Shown here: positions 8,327 to 17,985 of the stretch, piece after piece | How positions within the stretch are numbered: the stretch's first letter is position 1 | How the letters are laid out: each line of letters opens with the position of its first letter | Source of the DNA: a virus | Virus record (IMG/VR): IMGVR_UViG_3300030107_002326 | Coordinates: 802 to 21,543 of that record | DNA length: 20,742 nucleotides | Direction: 5' to 3' (one strand) | The notes under the pieces: generated by a model | What the model was told of the DNA's origin: nothing | Seen by the model: the letters and a program-made list of their open reading frames with translations, nothing else | Database searches by the model: none | Made by a program: the position numbers and the translations under genes

Positions 8327-9622
8327 ATGGCTGGATACCTAAACACGACTCAACAAAATTACTACTCTGGTAGTTCTTATGGTGACTATCAACATTTGAC
8401 CCTTGATGAAATAATTGATAATTTTTTAGCCACATACGTTGGTGAGGGTAAAATTTTACAGGGTACATTAGCTTCAGATGTAAGTTTTCATGCTCATAGA
8501 GCTTTGGCGGAACTACATTACGATACATTAAAGTCATGTAAATCTCAAGAAATAGAGGTTTGTCCGAATTTAAAAATGCCATTACCACAAGATTACGTTA
8601 ACTACGTTAAATTAACTAGTGTAGATGATAACGGTATGGAGCGCACATTATATCCAAATGCTAAAACTAGTAATCCTTTTGCTATAGAACAAACAGAAGG
8701 TAACTGTGAAGATTGTGGAGACTCGTCAAGCTCGTACAATTACAAACAAACAAAATTAAAAAGACAAGAAATAGAGTGCGCCACAGCTGACGTGACATGC
8801 TCTTTTTCTACAACTGGTTTAGATGATGCCTCTCACACTGGCGCTAATCAAATATATCAACATATCCAAGCAAATCCTGGTTGGAGTGATACTAAAAAGT
8901 TTGATTATTGGGATATTTGGTTTGGTTTAGTAGATGAATACTGTAATTGTTTAGCTGATAGTGTAGCAGAAGAAAATTGTGGAGACTATGTTGGTTGGAG
9001 TAATTTTAATTTAGTAAATAGTGGTAGAACAAATCCATCTGTAGAAATGAATGGAAAAGCTGGTTGGACAGGTCTTCAAGCTCTCCAAATACACCCTAAT
9101 GTTTCTAAAGCTCAAGCGGTTAATGGTACTTGGAATAGTTTTACTACAGCTGTAACATTAACAGCTGATTCATCTAACACTTGGGATAGATACAAAAACT
9201 CTGGAAATACTATTGTTGACACGGACCAAAAAGATATCATACTAGATTATCACATGGGACAAAGATACGGACTAGATCCGCAGCACACAAACTCTAATGG
9301 AACTTATTTTATAGATTGTCTTAGAGGTATGATACACTTTAGTTCTGACTTATCTGGAAAAACAATTATATTAAAATATATAAGTGACGGTTTGGGTACT
9401 GATAACGAGATGATAGTACCTAAATTAGCAGAGGAAGCTATATATAAATGGATTCTTTACGGTTGCTTGTCAGCTAAAATGGGCGTGCCAGCGGGTTTGT
9501 TACAATTAGCTAAAAGAGAGAAGTTTGCTGAAACTAGAAAAGCCAAAATAAGATTATCTAATATTAAGATAGAAGAGATAACGCAAGTATTAAGAGGTAA
9601 ATCTAAACATATAAAACATTAA
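8327..9622 (+). CDS. Probable tail adaptor protein (P22 gp4 / T7 gp11-like role) with a cysteine-bearing insert
   Basis: This 431-residue protein has two recognisable ends. The N-terminal domain (about residues 10-118) is helical, with LDEIIDNFLATYVGEGKIL and RALAELHYDTLKSC. The C-terminal domain (about 307-431) contains YGLDPQHTNSNGTYFIDC and LKYISDGLGTDNEMIVPKLA, and ends RGKSKHIKH. Both resemble a conserved tail/connector protein next to the giant tail gene in related marine phages. By analogy with podoviruses it would be the adaptor between portal and tail nozzle. The middle (about 119-305) is variable-looking, Asn/Ser/Trp-rich, and holds Cys clusters at NCEDCGD (126-132), YCNC (205-208) and NCGDY (217-221). 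It is four bases ahead of the giant gene. The adaptor role is inference from order. Confidence 0.62.
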   Translation: MAGYLNTTQQNYYSGSSYGDYQHLTLDEIIDNFLATYVGEGKILQGTLASDVSFHAHRALAELHYDTLKSCKSQEIEVCPNLKMPLPQDYVNYVKLTSVDDNGMERTLYPNAKTSNPFAIEQTEGNCEDCGDSSSSYNYKQTKLKRQEIECATADVTCSFSTTGLDDASHTGANQIYQHIQANPGWSDTKKFDYWDIWFGLVDEYCNCLADSVAEENCGDYVGWSNFNLVNSGRTNPSVEMNGKAGWTGLQALQIHPNVSKAQAVNGTWNSFTTAVTLTADSSNTWDRYKNSGNTIVDTDQKDIILDYHMGQRYGLDPQHTNSNGTYFIDCLRGMIHFSSDLSGKTIILKYISDGLGTDNEMIVPKLAEEAIYKWILYGCLSAKMGVPAGLLQLAKREKFAETRKAKIRLSNIKIEEITQVLRGKSKHIKH

Positions 9623-9626
9623 TTAA

Positions 9627-12600
9627 ATGCCAGAACTTAAACGTAGCTTTCAGTCTGGGAAAATGAATAAAGACCTAGACGAAAGATTAGTCCCGAACGG
9701 TGAGTATAGGGACGCGCTAAATATAGAGATATCTACATCTGAAGAAGATGACATGGGTTCTGCTCAAACTGTTAAGGGTAATATACAATTACACAATAAA
9801 GCAAATCCAGTTCCAATGCCTGATCGTACTAAGGCGCCTACAAATAATAATTGGTCTAATACTTATAGAAATAAAACCGTAGGTAGTGTTGTTGATGATA
9901 AAACTAATTGGGGATATCGCTTGGTATCAGGTCCGTCCCCAGAAGAACACGCGGATGACAAAGAAACGACGTATATTTGGAGACCATATAATGATCAAGT
10001 AAATTATATATCAGCAGATTATATAGTTAGAAACAATGATCAAGAAGAAGAACCGGTATTAATAGATATATATTCTGTTGGTGTCGGTACATTGCAAGGT
10101 TGGACTATACCAACTACCGGAACAAGCACTATAACAGTGCCAGATGCTAGTGGGTTAAGGTTGGGTATGGAATTAGAGGTATTTGTTAACACTCCAACAG
10201 GTGTATCTAATGCTTGGATACCAGGTATATATTTACACCAAGATAAACTACCTAAGATAACTGAAATAATAGATCTAGGTGGAAGTTGGGAGATAAATTT
10301 AAATGGTGAGGTTGCACTACACAACATTTTTGTTAACCACTTAGTGTTCACCGCACCAAGAGTACTTAATTTTGAACATGATAATTTAATAACTGGTTTA
10401 AATATTATAGATGATTTTCTTTTATGGACAGATAATCATAGTGAACCTAAAAAAATACATATAGAAAAATCCGTATTAGGTTCTAGACACCCATTTACAC
10501 ACGATGGTGTTAATCCATTAGATTGGAATAAACATACTAATTTCGTTACAATGCGACCGGTAGATAGGACTCCGGCTAACACTGCTCCTAAATTTTGGCT
10601 AGGAGAAGAAGATGAGAATTTAACAATTCCGCCAGCGACTCAATCTACTGGTGGTAGGCCTATAAAAGAAAAACATATAACCGTTATAAAAGAAGCGCCT
10701 CTATTAACTCCGGTATTAGAAATGATTAAAGCTGAAGGTGATGTGAATACCGACGGTAGACTACTTAATAACGATGATAACGGTACACCATTTAATCCAT
10801 TCATGGATAGTATTACTCAAACTAGTATAAACGATGAGATTTGGATTGGTTATGGTGGACCTTCATCAGCGGGTTATTTTAACGCAAATGGTACCTTTAT
10901 AGCTGGTGGGTTACCATGTGTTGGTTGTGCTACTTGTCCACCTCCTTGGACATCATCGTGTACTATAAACTTTAGTATCGTTCCTTTTTATGAAGCTGGT
11001 GATATTGTTATATTCACAGTACCAGGTTCTTCCCCATTAAAACAAATTAGAGCTGAGGTTTTGCTAGGTCCAGATTGGAATTATGGATCTTACAAAATAA
11101 AAATATTGTCTAAATCGGGTGATATAGATAACACTGATATTAATTGGGTAAGTGAAATAGAGTTAATTGATGGCAACATGTTTGAATTTAAATTTCCTAG
11201 GTTTGCCACGAGATATAAATACGAGGATGGTGAATATTCAACTTACTCTCCCTGGACGCAAGTAGCTTTTTTACCTGAGAGAGTGCCAATGGATTATTTA
11301 ACCAAGAAAGGTTATAATCTTAATATGACTAATAATTTAAAAAAGTTAGCTATAAAAGACTTTGTCCCTCATAAAGAATTATTACCTGATGATGTAGAAG
11401 AAATAGAAATTGTTTATAAAGAATCAGATAGTTCCAACGTATATTCTGTTGTTAGAGTACCAAGAAATAGCAAGCAATGGGAGAGTTTGGATAGTAGTGG
11501 TAACACATTATCATCACAAGCGTGGCATGAAACTAGAGGATACGTAAGAATATCGTCAGAAATGATTCAAGGCACTATAGCGCCTAATCAGTTATTAAGA
11601 CATTATGACGCTGTGCCTAGAAAAGCAAAAGCCCAAGAAATAACAGGTAATAGATTGTTATATGGTAATTATTTACAAAACTATGACTTATCTAATTTAA
11701 ATAAAGTTAATTGCGGAAAAGGTAGTAATGTACCGTGCGAAGGAACGTCAAATGTAAAAACAGATATATTCTTTAGTATAACTAGTAAGTTTGTTGGAGG
11801 GTTACAACCTGAGCAAGAGAAAGTTGAAAACGCTGGTTCTTATGGTCCTGCTAAATCTATAAAATCATTAAGAACATATCAGCTTGGAGTTGTTTACCGA
11901 GATGAATATGGTAGAGAAACACCAGTTTTTTCTAATATAAAAATGTCTAAATATTTAGAAAAGAATGCCGCAGACAACGCTAATCATCTAGCCGCGGCTG
12001 TAAAAAATATTTTACCTGATTTCGTAGATTCGTTTAGATTTTTTGTAAAAGAAACTTCAAATGAATACTATAACTTACCAATGGATAGATGGTATGATGC
12101 TGAAGATGGTAATGTTTGGTTATCCTTTCCTTCTTCTGAAAGATCTAAAATATCCATAAATACCGATGAAGAGAGATTTGAAGACACTTTCATAATATTA
12201 AAGAAAGAACATGATAGTAATAATCATGTTAGTAATCGTGATGCTAGATATAAGGTTTTAGCTATAGAGAATGATGCTCCAAATTTCATTAAAACTACTA
12301 AAGATTCTTTAGGTATATTAGAAGACCAGGGAGCTGGTATATTTGAATCATCGAACAATGGTGTCGCTATTGATGGTTTTCCTACAGTAGGTAATAATTT
12401 TGTTAGAATAAAACAAGCTGATTTCGAAACCATGGGTTGGCAAAATACCTTGGTACAAACCGTTGGTCAAGGTGATATGAAATTAAGAATAGGTACTGAT
12501 GTTATAAAAAGTAGTTGGTACAAAATTATTTCAGCAAATTTTATAACCGGTTCAAACCCGTCTCAATACGAAATAAGAGTTGCAGATGACTTTGGTTCAG

Positions 12601-15600
12601 ACATGATGTTCTCAGCAAGTACTAATTTACAAGTTGATATTGTAGAAGAAAAAATAAAATATTTACCAGAGTTTGATGGTAGATTTTTTGTTAAAATATA
12701 TAGAGACCCAACATTAGAAGATATACTATTAACAACTGGCGTTCCTTCAGTAACACAATATCAAGTAACTACTGCGATGTTATGTCAAGTAATAGATCCA
12801 AATTCTGCTTGGTCTACTTATGATGGTGGTGCTTACACACCAGATGGGTGGTTTGGTTGGGGTACGGATAATATAACCTCTGTAAGTAGCACTTGGGCAC
12901 CAACAATGAATTATCAAGACGCAAATAGAACTGCGTTTACCGCTCCTCAGCCCGGTCCATACGATTGGACTATTTTGCAGGGAGGATTTACTCCCACCCC
13001 AATAATTGGACCAGATTGGGCTATATCTAATAATCAAGGTGGACAAGGAGAACAATTTTGGCAAGGTTTTGAGGGTCAAGATGCTACTTTTGGTAATCCT
13101 GGTGCGTTAGCATCAAGATGGTTTATAGATGCTAGATCAGGTCAACATCAAATGTTCCAGCCCGCTGGAGGTGGAACGGTAACTAATATGACAGGGTTCG
13201 GAGATTGGGCACCTGTAGCTGGATGGGAAATAGATAATAATGGAGATATTATAGGTACACCTATTAGTCAATCTGTAGCAAAACAAAGAGATTTTAACGC
13301 AGCGGTACCAAGCATGCCAAATAATCCAATTGTGTCTCAAGGGAATAGGACGGATATGATATCCACAACAATATTCAACATGCCATGGGTTTTTCCTTTT
13401 TCCCCTACAGAACCTGGAGAAGTTTTTAATCCAGATGCTCGTTTTAAATCGCCAAGCCAAGGTATATACACTGATCCTGTTACAAACGATCGTACTATAA
13501 TAGATATATCATGTATGGGTTTTGGTGGTCCTGAAGCAAATAGTTTGTCCTTTAGCACACAGTGGAATCAAGGAACGTGGTTACCATACGACAATGTTAA
13601 CGCACCATTTGCGTCTGCTGCGGGTTTATGGAATGTTAATGTAAATTCACCTTGGCTTGTGGATAACGCTATTCTTTACGGTAATGATATTGCTTTTATA
13701 TCAAGACTAACAACTCCCGGAACGCTGTGGAGATGGGGAGAAGATCCAGATGGTATTATATACGAAACACAAAATTCAAACACTCAAATTTCAGATTGGA
13801 TTAATTCAGGCGGTACATTAGGAGGTTGGAAAAGAGTTGGGGAAAGTAGCGTACATTTTAACACACAAACTATAGCATTATCTAATTATTCTTTTTCCGC
13901 AAACAACACGGCACAAACTGCTCTTAACACCAATAATACTTACGCGTGGACTCTTACTAGTGGAACGATAGTGCAAGTTCCAAATGATCAAAATGGAACT
14001 GGAATTTTTGATGTTCATAGTGAGTCCGCGTCAAATACAGCAAATTGGAATAGAAGTCAAAGATGGACTATTGAAGCGAGAACACAGTCAGGTGATGAAT
14101 TAGGTTCTGGTCCAGTTGGATATTTACCAACTAATGATCCTAGGTGGAGCACGTCTAATCAAAATTTTTCAAATCCAAATCAATTTGCGCCAGGTGTAAG
14201 ACATGACGGAATGGGTTGGGGACAACAAGCCGCTAACGCTCAACAAACATCGACTAATGCGACTGGTGTTGTAAATTCACCAGCAGATTATAATGCGAGT
14301 ACTGGAGTGACAAGTGGATCGTTCACATGGCAAATACTTACACCGGTAAACAATGCAAGCGCTTTTAATAGCACTGGTTCTTTCAGTAGTGGAAACCCCG
14401 CTATATGGGAAACAGAACCTAGAAATAATATTGATTTAGATATTTATTACGAAATAGGACAATCTTACGCATCAATGCTAAACGATAGAACAAATAGGTT
14501 ACATATACCTGTCGGTTCTGAGGTTAGAATATATAGACCGCCAGACTCTACCTATGTATTAAGCAATCCAGGTACACCAACAGGTTGGATAGACTGGCCT
14601 AATAATAACACAGCCTTTGTAGAAAGCTGGAACGCCTTTATACCAGGGGTAGATCCAATAGATCCAACATTTCCTAATGAAATTAGAATAACTGATAAAA
14701 ATGGTAACGTTATGGGTGGAGTGACGCCATTTGAATCTCCATTTCCTGGTGATATATTAGTATTTTATAGAGCTGATGGTAGCACAACAGAAGCGATGGT
14801 ATACGAGCATGTTATACCGGATCAATCTCCACAATTTATTACAAATAAGTTAAGTGGATTTTTCAAGTTAGATGAATCAATAGCTAATAGATATATAAGA
14901 TTGCCTTGGTTTAACTGTTATTCTTTTGGTAATGGTGTAGAATCTAATCGTATAAGAGACGACTTCAATGAAGTTATTATAGACAAAGGTCCTAAAGCGT
15001 CTACAACAATATCAAAAACATATAAAGAAGAACGAAAATCTAATAGTTTAATATTTTCTGGTATATACAACTCAAAAACAGGTATAAATAATTTAAATCA
15101 ATTTATAGAATCTGAGGGTATAACTAAAGATTTAAATCCTACTTATGGTAGTATTCAAAAGTTATATTCAAGAGATACTGATATTATAGCGTTATGTGAA
15201 GAGAAATGCTTAAGAATACTAGCTAATAAAGATGCTTTGTTTAATGCTGATGGTAACATTAATATGATAGCTACTCCTAATGTGTTAGGACAAGCGGTGG
15301 CTTACGCTGGTGATTACGGGATATCTAAAAATCCAGAATCATTTGCAGCGGCATCATTCAGAATGTATTTTACAGATAAAAGTAAAGGTACTGTATTAAG
15401 ATTATCACAAGATGGCTTAACCCCGATATCTAATGTTGGTATGAGCGACTGGTTTACTGATAATTTAAAAAACGCCTATGAAATAATAGGTAGTTTCGAC
15501 GAAAGAAAAGGTAATTACAATTTAACAGTATATGATCATAATTTAGATACCACTGCTAATGGAACTATACTTAAACTAGGTTCAAATACGGTAAGTTACA

Positions 15601-17969
15601 ACGAGAGAGTTAAGGGTTGGAGCAGTTTTAAATCCTTTGCGCAAGAACAAGGTTACAGTCTAAACAACGATTATTTTACAGCAAAACATGGTAATATTTG
15701 GAAACATCATGAAGACAGTGTATTTAGGAATAATTTTTACACTGAACAATTTGATTCATCTATAACATTGTTATTTAATGAATCACCAGGTTCTGTTAAA
15801 AGTTTTAACACTTTAAATTACGAGGGTAGTCAAGCAAGAATAACAAGAGATATAACTAGTAATCCTGATTCTATATATGTACCTGATTATTACGATAATT
15901 TTGCGTATGACGGTTGGTATGTTAGCGAAATAACAACTAATCTACAAGAAACTGATTATTTAGAGTTTAAATCTAAAGAAGATAAATGGTTTAGTCAAAT
16001 CAAAGGTGTAAGTACAGATATAAGTAATATAGATCCTAGAGAGTTTTCTTATCAAGGTATAGATGAGGCTATGGTAGATCCTTCTATACAACCTTGTATA
16101 TGGGGTTGTACTGATCCTTTAGCTGTTATCAATTATAATCCAAGCGCTACTTGTGATGATGGAAGCTGTATCTATTGTGTATACGGTTGCACTGATTCTG
16201 ACGCTTGTAACTATGATCCAAATGCTACATGTGATGATGGTAGTTGTTTACTTAATTTTGGTTGTACTGATCCAATGGCATCTAATTATGATCCAAATGC
16301 TAATTGTGATGATGGTAGTTGTATATATCCTACTCCGTGCACGGCTCCAGTGCCAGGATTTATATCGGGTAGTGGCAAAGTGGAAATGAGTTGTGGTAAG
16401 TTTATGCAAGCAGGGTTAATGTTTCATGTTGATACTTTTGCACTAGCTCCATCAACAACAAATCCAAATTACAACTACAAAATTACAGATAGCTTTGGCA
16501 ACGTTATAAGTACTGGTTCCAATATGACATCTGGGAATACTATTGTGGTACAACCCATAGTGCCTATACCTGCTAATCTACCTAATTCAACTGATTATTA
16601 TATAGAAGTTACAGATGATAATGGTTGCACATCTACAAACTTATTAACTGCTCTATCAAGTCAATTACAAGTTTACGGCTGTACAGATTCTATAGCGATA
16701 AATTATAACGCTAATGCTACGTGTGATGATGGTTCGTGTATAGTTCCAGGGAACCCTGAAATTCCTGGTTGTATGGATTCAACTGCTATTAATTATGATT
16801 GTGCAACTTCAATAAACCCCAATTCTACAACATCATGTAATGATGGTGTAACTCTTGACGACGGGACTTGTGTATATAAACAGGCACCAAAAAGTTATGG
16901 CTGTCTGGATGCTGGTGCAGCCAACTACAACGCTCAGGCAACAGCCCCTTGTGACGCTAATAATATAGGTTGTGATAACGGTGGTAATGGCACGTGTACT
17001 GGTCCAGGTATATCGGGTACGAGCGGTCAATGCTGCGCATATCCAGGTTGCACAGACCCCGTAGCAGGAAACTATGATTCAAATGCCAATGTTAATGATG
17101 GGAGTTGTATATATCCTGGTTGTACTTATGGTGGCACGTCTCTACCAACATGGACTAATATTATTGGAGATGGAGGATCTAACTCAGCTTCTACTTGGGC
17201 AAGTTTATATGGGTCAACAGATCCAGGCGCTGCTGCCTCTAACTATGATGCGTCAGCAACTGTTGACGACGGTTCTTGCGTTTGGACAACTGCTACTACT
17301 GGGTGTATGGATAATGGTAATAAATCCCAAACCTGGTTCAATAATAATCAGTATACCGGAAATTCAGGAGGCACTTATCCAAATCCTTGGGTAAGTGGAC
17401 CCCATCCAGCAAATCCAACTATAAAAGGTCCTTTGTATCCAGGTGACTACGGACATGGACAAGCAACTAACTACGATCCAAATGCTACTACAATGACAGC
17501 AGGTAGCTGTACATATAATTGTATGTGGCATATATATGAACACTGTGAAACTGGAAAAGAAATTGTTTTCAACACCTTTACTGGTGGGGGCTCAAATATT
17601 AACAAAGGGTTTAGTTGTAGTAATAATCAAAGCACCCAGAATTGGATGAATAAATCAAATGCAAATATTAGCGCAGGTATTTATCCAAATATGATCACCC
17701 CAGGAAAAGTAATTACACTAAAATTAAATAGTAATTGTGTTGACAACTCAGCACTCACATGGGCTTCTAATGCTTCAAATCCATGTTTCAAATATGTGGG
17801 ACTTCGATCTAACAAACAAGGTACTGAGGTTATACACATTAAAGGTCATCCTTGGGTGCCCTCAACAAATAGTTGTGCAGATGGAGGAGGACATTTCTCT
17901 ATAGCGGCAGGATCAAGCGCTGGATGTAGCGGATGTACTTGTGCTAACACTAACGGTCCTTGTACTTAA
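9627..17969 (+). CDS. Giant tail protein: nozzle-like body with C-terminal GCTDP repeat array
   Basis: This 2,780-residue protein is the largest in the window. It opens RSFQSGKMNKDLDERLVPNG and continues EYRDALNIEIS, the start seen in tail proteins of related marine phages and reminiscent of podovirus nozzle proteins. Residues about 1050-1690 are Trp/Asn/Gly/Pro-rich and beta-like. Residues about 1760-2150 look like propeller strands, including NCYSFGNGVESNRIRDDFN, GIYNSKTGINNLNQF and GISKNPESFAAASFRMYFTD (from residue 1898). From residue 2160 to about 2631 there are nine GCxD...NYD...DDGSC-type units, broken once by an Ig/SprB-like segment (about 2240-2345). The last 150 residues are Cys-rich and unassigned. 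The body probably forms the tail nozzle and the repeats project outward, perhaps to contact the host. Nozzle assignment is inference; the repeats are plain in the sequence. No frameshift is seen across 8.3 kb. Confidence 0.8.
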   Translation: MPELKRSFQSGKMNKDLDERLVPNGEYRDALNIEISTSEEDDMGSAQTVKGNIQLHNKANPVPMPDRTKAPTNNNWSNTYRNKTVGSVVDDKTNWGYRLVSGPSPEEHADDKETTYIWRPYNDQVNYISADYIVRNNDQEEEPVLIDIYSVGVGTLQGWTIPTTGTSTITVPDASGLRLGMELEVFVNTPTGVSNAWIPGIYLHQDKLPKITEIIDLGGSWEINLNGEVALHNIFVNHLVFTAPRVLNFEHDNLITGLNIIDDFLLWTDNHSEPKKIHIEKSVLGSRHPFTHDGVNPLDWNKHTNFVTMRPVDRTPANTAPKFWLGEEDENLTIPPATQSTGGRPIKEKHITVIKEAPLLTPVLEMIKAEGDVNTDGRLLNNDDNGTPFNPFMDSITQTSINDEIWIGYGGPSSAGYFNANGTFIAGGLPCVGCATCPPPWTSSCTINFSIVPFYEAGDIVIFTVPGSSPLKQIRAEVLLGPDWNYGSYKIKILSKSGDIDNTDINWVSEIELIDGNMFEFKFPRFATRYKYEDGEYSTYSPWTQVAFLPERVPMDYLTKKGYNLNMTNNLKKLAIKDFVPHKELLPDDVEEIEIVYKESDSSNVYSVVRVPRNSKQWESLDSSGNTLSSQAWHETRGYVRISSEMIQGTIAPNQLLRHYDAVPRKAKAQEITGNRLLYGNYLQNYDLSNLNKVNCGKGSNVPCEGTSNVKTDIFFSITSKFVGGLQPEQEKVENAGSYGPAKSIKSLRTYQLGVVYRDEYGRETPVFSNIKMSKYLEKNAADNANHLAAAVKNILPDFVDSFRFFVKETSNEYYNLPMDRWYDAEDGNVWLSFPSSERSKISINTDEERFEDTFIILKKEHDSNNHVSNRDARYKVLAIENDAPNFIKTTKDSLGILEDQGAGIFESSNNGVAIDGFPTVGNNFVRIKQADFETMGWQNTLVQTVGQGDMKLRIGTDVIKSSWYKIISANFITGSNPSQYEIRVADDFGSDMMFSASTNLQVDIVEEKIKYLPEFDGRFFVKIYRDPTLEDILLTTGVPSVTQYQVTTAMLCQVIDPNSAWSTYDGGAYTPDGWFGWGTDNITSVSSTWAPTMNYQDANRTAFTAPQPGPYDWTILQGGFTPTPIIGPDWAISNNQGGQGEQFWQGFEGQDATFGNPGALASRWFIDARSGQHQMFQPAGGGTVTNMTGFGDWAPVAGWEIDNNGDIIGTPISQSVAKQRDFNAAVPSMPNNPIVSQGNRTDMISTTIFNMPWVFPFSPTEPGEVFNPDARFKSPSQGIYTDPVTNDRTIIDISCMGFGGPEANSLSFSTQWNQGTWLPYDNVNAPFASAAGLWNVNVNSPWLVDNAILYGNDIAFISRLTTPGTLWRWGEDPDGIIYETQNSNTQISDWINSGGTLGGWKRVGESSVHFNTQTIALSNYSFSANNTAQTALNTNNTYAWTLTSGTIVQVPNDQNGTGIFDVHSESASNTANWNRSQRWTIEARTQSGDELGSGPVGYLPTNDPRWSTSNQNFSNPNQFAPGVRHDGMGWGQQAANAQQTSTNATGVVNSPADYNASTGVTSGSFTWQILTPVNNASAFNSTGSFSSGNPAIWETEPRNNIDLDIYYEIGQSYASMLNDRTNRLHIPVGSEVRIYRPPDSTYVLSNPGTPTGWIDWPNNNTAFVESWNAFIPGVDPIDPTFPNEIRITDKNGNVMGGVTPFESPFPGDILVFYRADGSTTEAMVYEHVIPDQSPQFITNKLSGFFKLDESIANRYIRLPWFNCYSFGNGVESNRIRDDFNEVIIDKGPKASTTISKTYKEERKSNSLIFSGIYNSKTGINNLNQFIESEGITKDLNPTYGSIQKLYSRDTDIIALCEEKCLRILANKDALFNADGNINMIATPNVLGQAVAYAGDYGISKNPESFAAASFRMYFTDKSKGTVLRLSQDGLTPISNVGMSDWFTDNLKNAYEIIGSFDERKGNYNLTVYDHNLDTTANGTILKLGSNTVSYNERVKGWSSFKSFAQEQGYSLNNDYFTAKHGNIWKHHEDSVFRNNFYTEQFDSSITLLFNESPGSVKSFNTLNYEGSQARITRDITSNPDSIYVPDYYDNFAYDGWYVSEITTNLQETDYLEFKSKEDKWFSQIKGVSTDISNIDPREFSYQGIDEAMVDPSIQPCIWGCTDPLAVINYNPSATCDDGSCIYCVYGCTDSDACNYDPNATCDDGSCLLNFGCTDPMASNYDPNANCDDGSCIYPTPCTAPVPGFISGSGKVEMSCGKFMQAGLMFHVDTFALAPSTTNPNYNYKITDSFGNVISTGSNMTSGNTIVVQPIVPIPANLPNSTDYYIEVTDDNGCTSTNLLTALSSQLQVYGCTDSIAINYNANATCDDGSCIVPGNPEIPGCMDSTAINYDCATSINPNSTTSCNDGVTLDDGTCVYKQAPKSYGCLDAGAANYNAQATAPCDANNIGCDNGGNGTCTGPGISGTSGQCCAYPGCTDPVAGNYDSNANVNDGSCIYPGCTYGGTSLPTWTNIIGDGGSNSASTWASLYGSTDPGAAASNYDASATVDDGSCVWTTATTGCMDNGNKSQTWFNNNQYTGNSGGTYPNPWVSGPHPANPTIKGPLYPGDYGHGQATNYDPNATTMTAGSCTYNCMWHIYEHCETGKEIVFNTFTGGGSNINKGFSCSNNQSTQNWMNKSNANISAGIYPNMITPGKVITLKLNSNCVDNSALTWASNASNPCFKYVGLRSNKQGTEVIHIKGHPWVPSTNSCADGGGHFSIAAGSSAGCSGCTCANTNGPCT
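16104..17519 (+). repeat. Nine-unit cysteine-rich GCTDP/DDGSC repeat array inside the giant tail gene
   Basis: Units begin at bases 16104, 16185, 16260, 16677, 16767, 16899, 17046, 17118 and 17301. The core unit is about 25 residues: GCTDP-x-A-x-NYDPNAT-x-DDGSC. Units 1-3 are tandem; units 2 and 3 share a 33-base stretch (16215-16247 and 16290-16322) with two mismatches, exactly 75 bases apart. Units 5, 6, 8 and 9 are stretched by inserts of differing length, and the last has lost the DDGSC form. Such repeats are common in secreted proteins of marine Bacteroidota. The acidic loops might bind calcium and the paired Cys probably form disulphides; both are inference. Confidence 0.9.
16343..16670 (+). 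other. Ig/SprB-like domain inside the repeat array (part of the giant tail protein)
   Basis: Between repeat units 3 and 4 lie about 110 residues without the repeat pattern. They end with a segment YYIEVTDDNGCTST (the Asn-Gly-Cys at residues 2332-2334), preceded by NYKITDSFGNVISTGSN. This strand pattern is like the SprB/PKD-type repeats of flavobacterial adhesins, in which the end reads as a 'Y-x-V-x-V-T-D-x-N-G-C' motif. It is a domain within the coding region, not a separate gene. The family call is by motif only. Confidence 0.55.
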
Positions 17970-17985
17970 TAATAAATAACGAACT

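Noticed and set aside
12780-13558. Three overlapping - strand open frames of 73-107 codons
   Set aside because: They lie wholly within the well-supported giant tail gene, have no homologous look, and arise from its Asn/Trp-rich codon make-up.
16153-16389. A + strand open frame of 78 codons inside the repeat region
   Set aside because: It is an out-of-frame reading of the repeated GATGATGG-type codons of the giant tail gene; its Met/Val/Leu-rich product is an artefact of the repeats. The frame at 17074-17394 is rejected for the same reason.
16104-17969. A separate bacterial gene fused by misassembly
   Set aside because: The reading frame runs unbroken from the tail body into the repeats with no stop, frameshift or shift to another strand, and the following genes are again phage virion genes.
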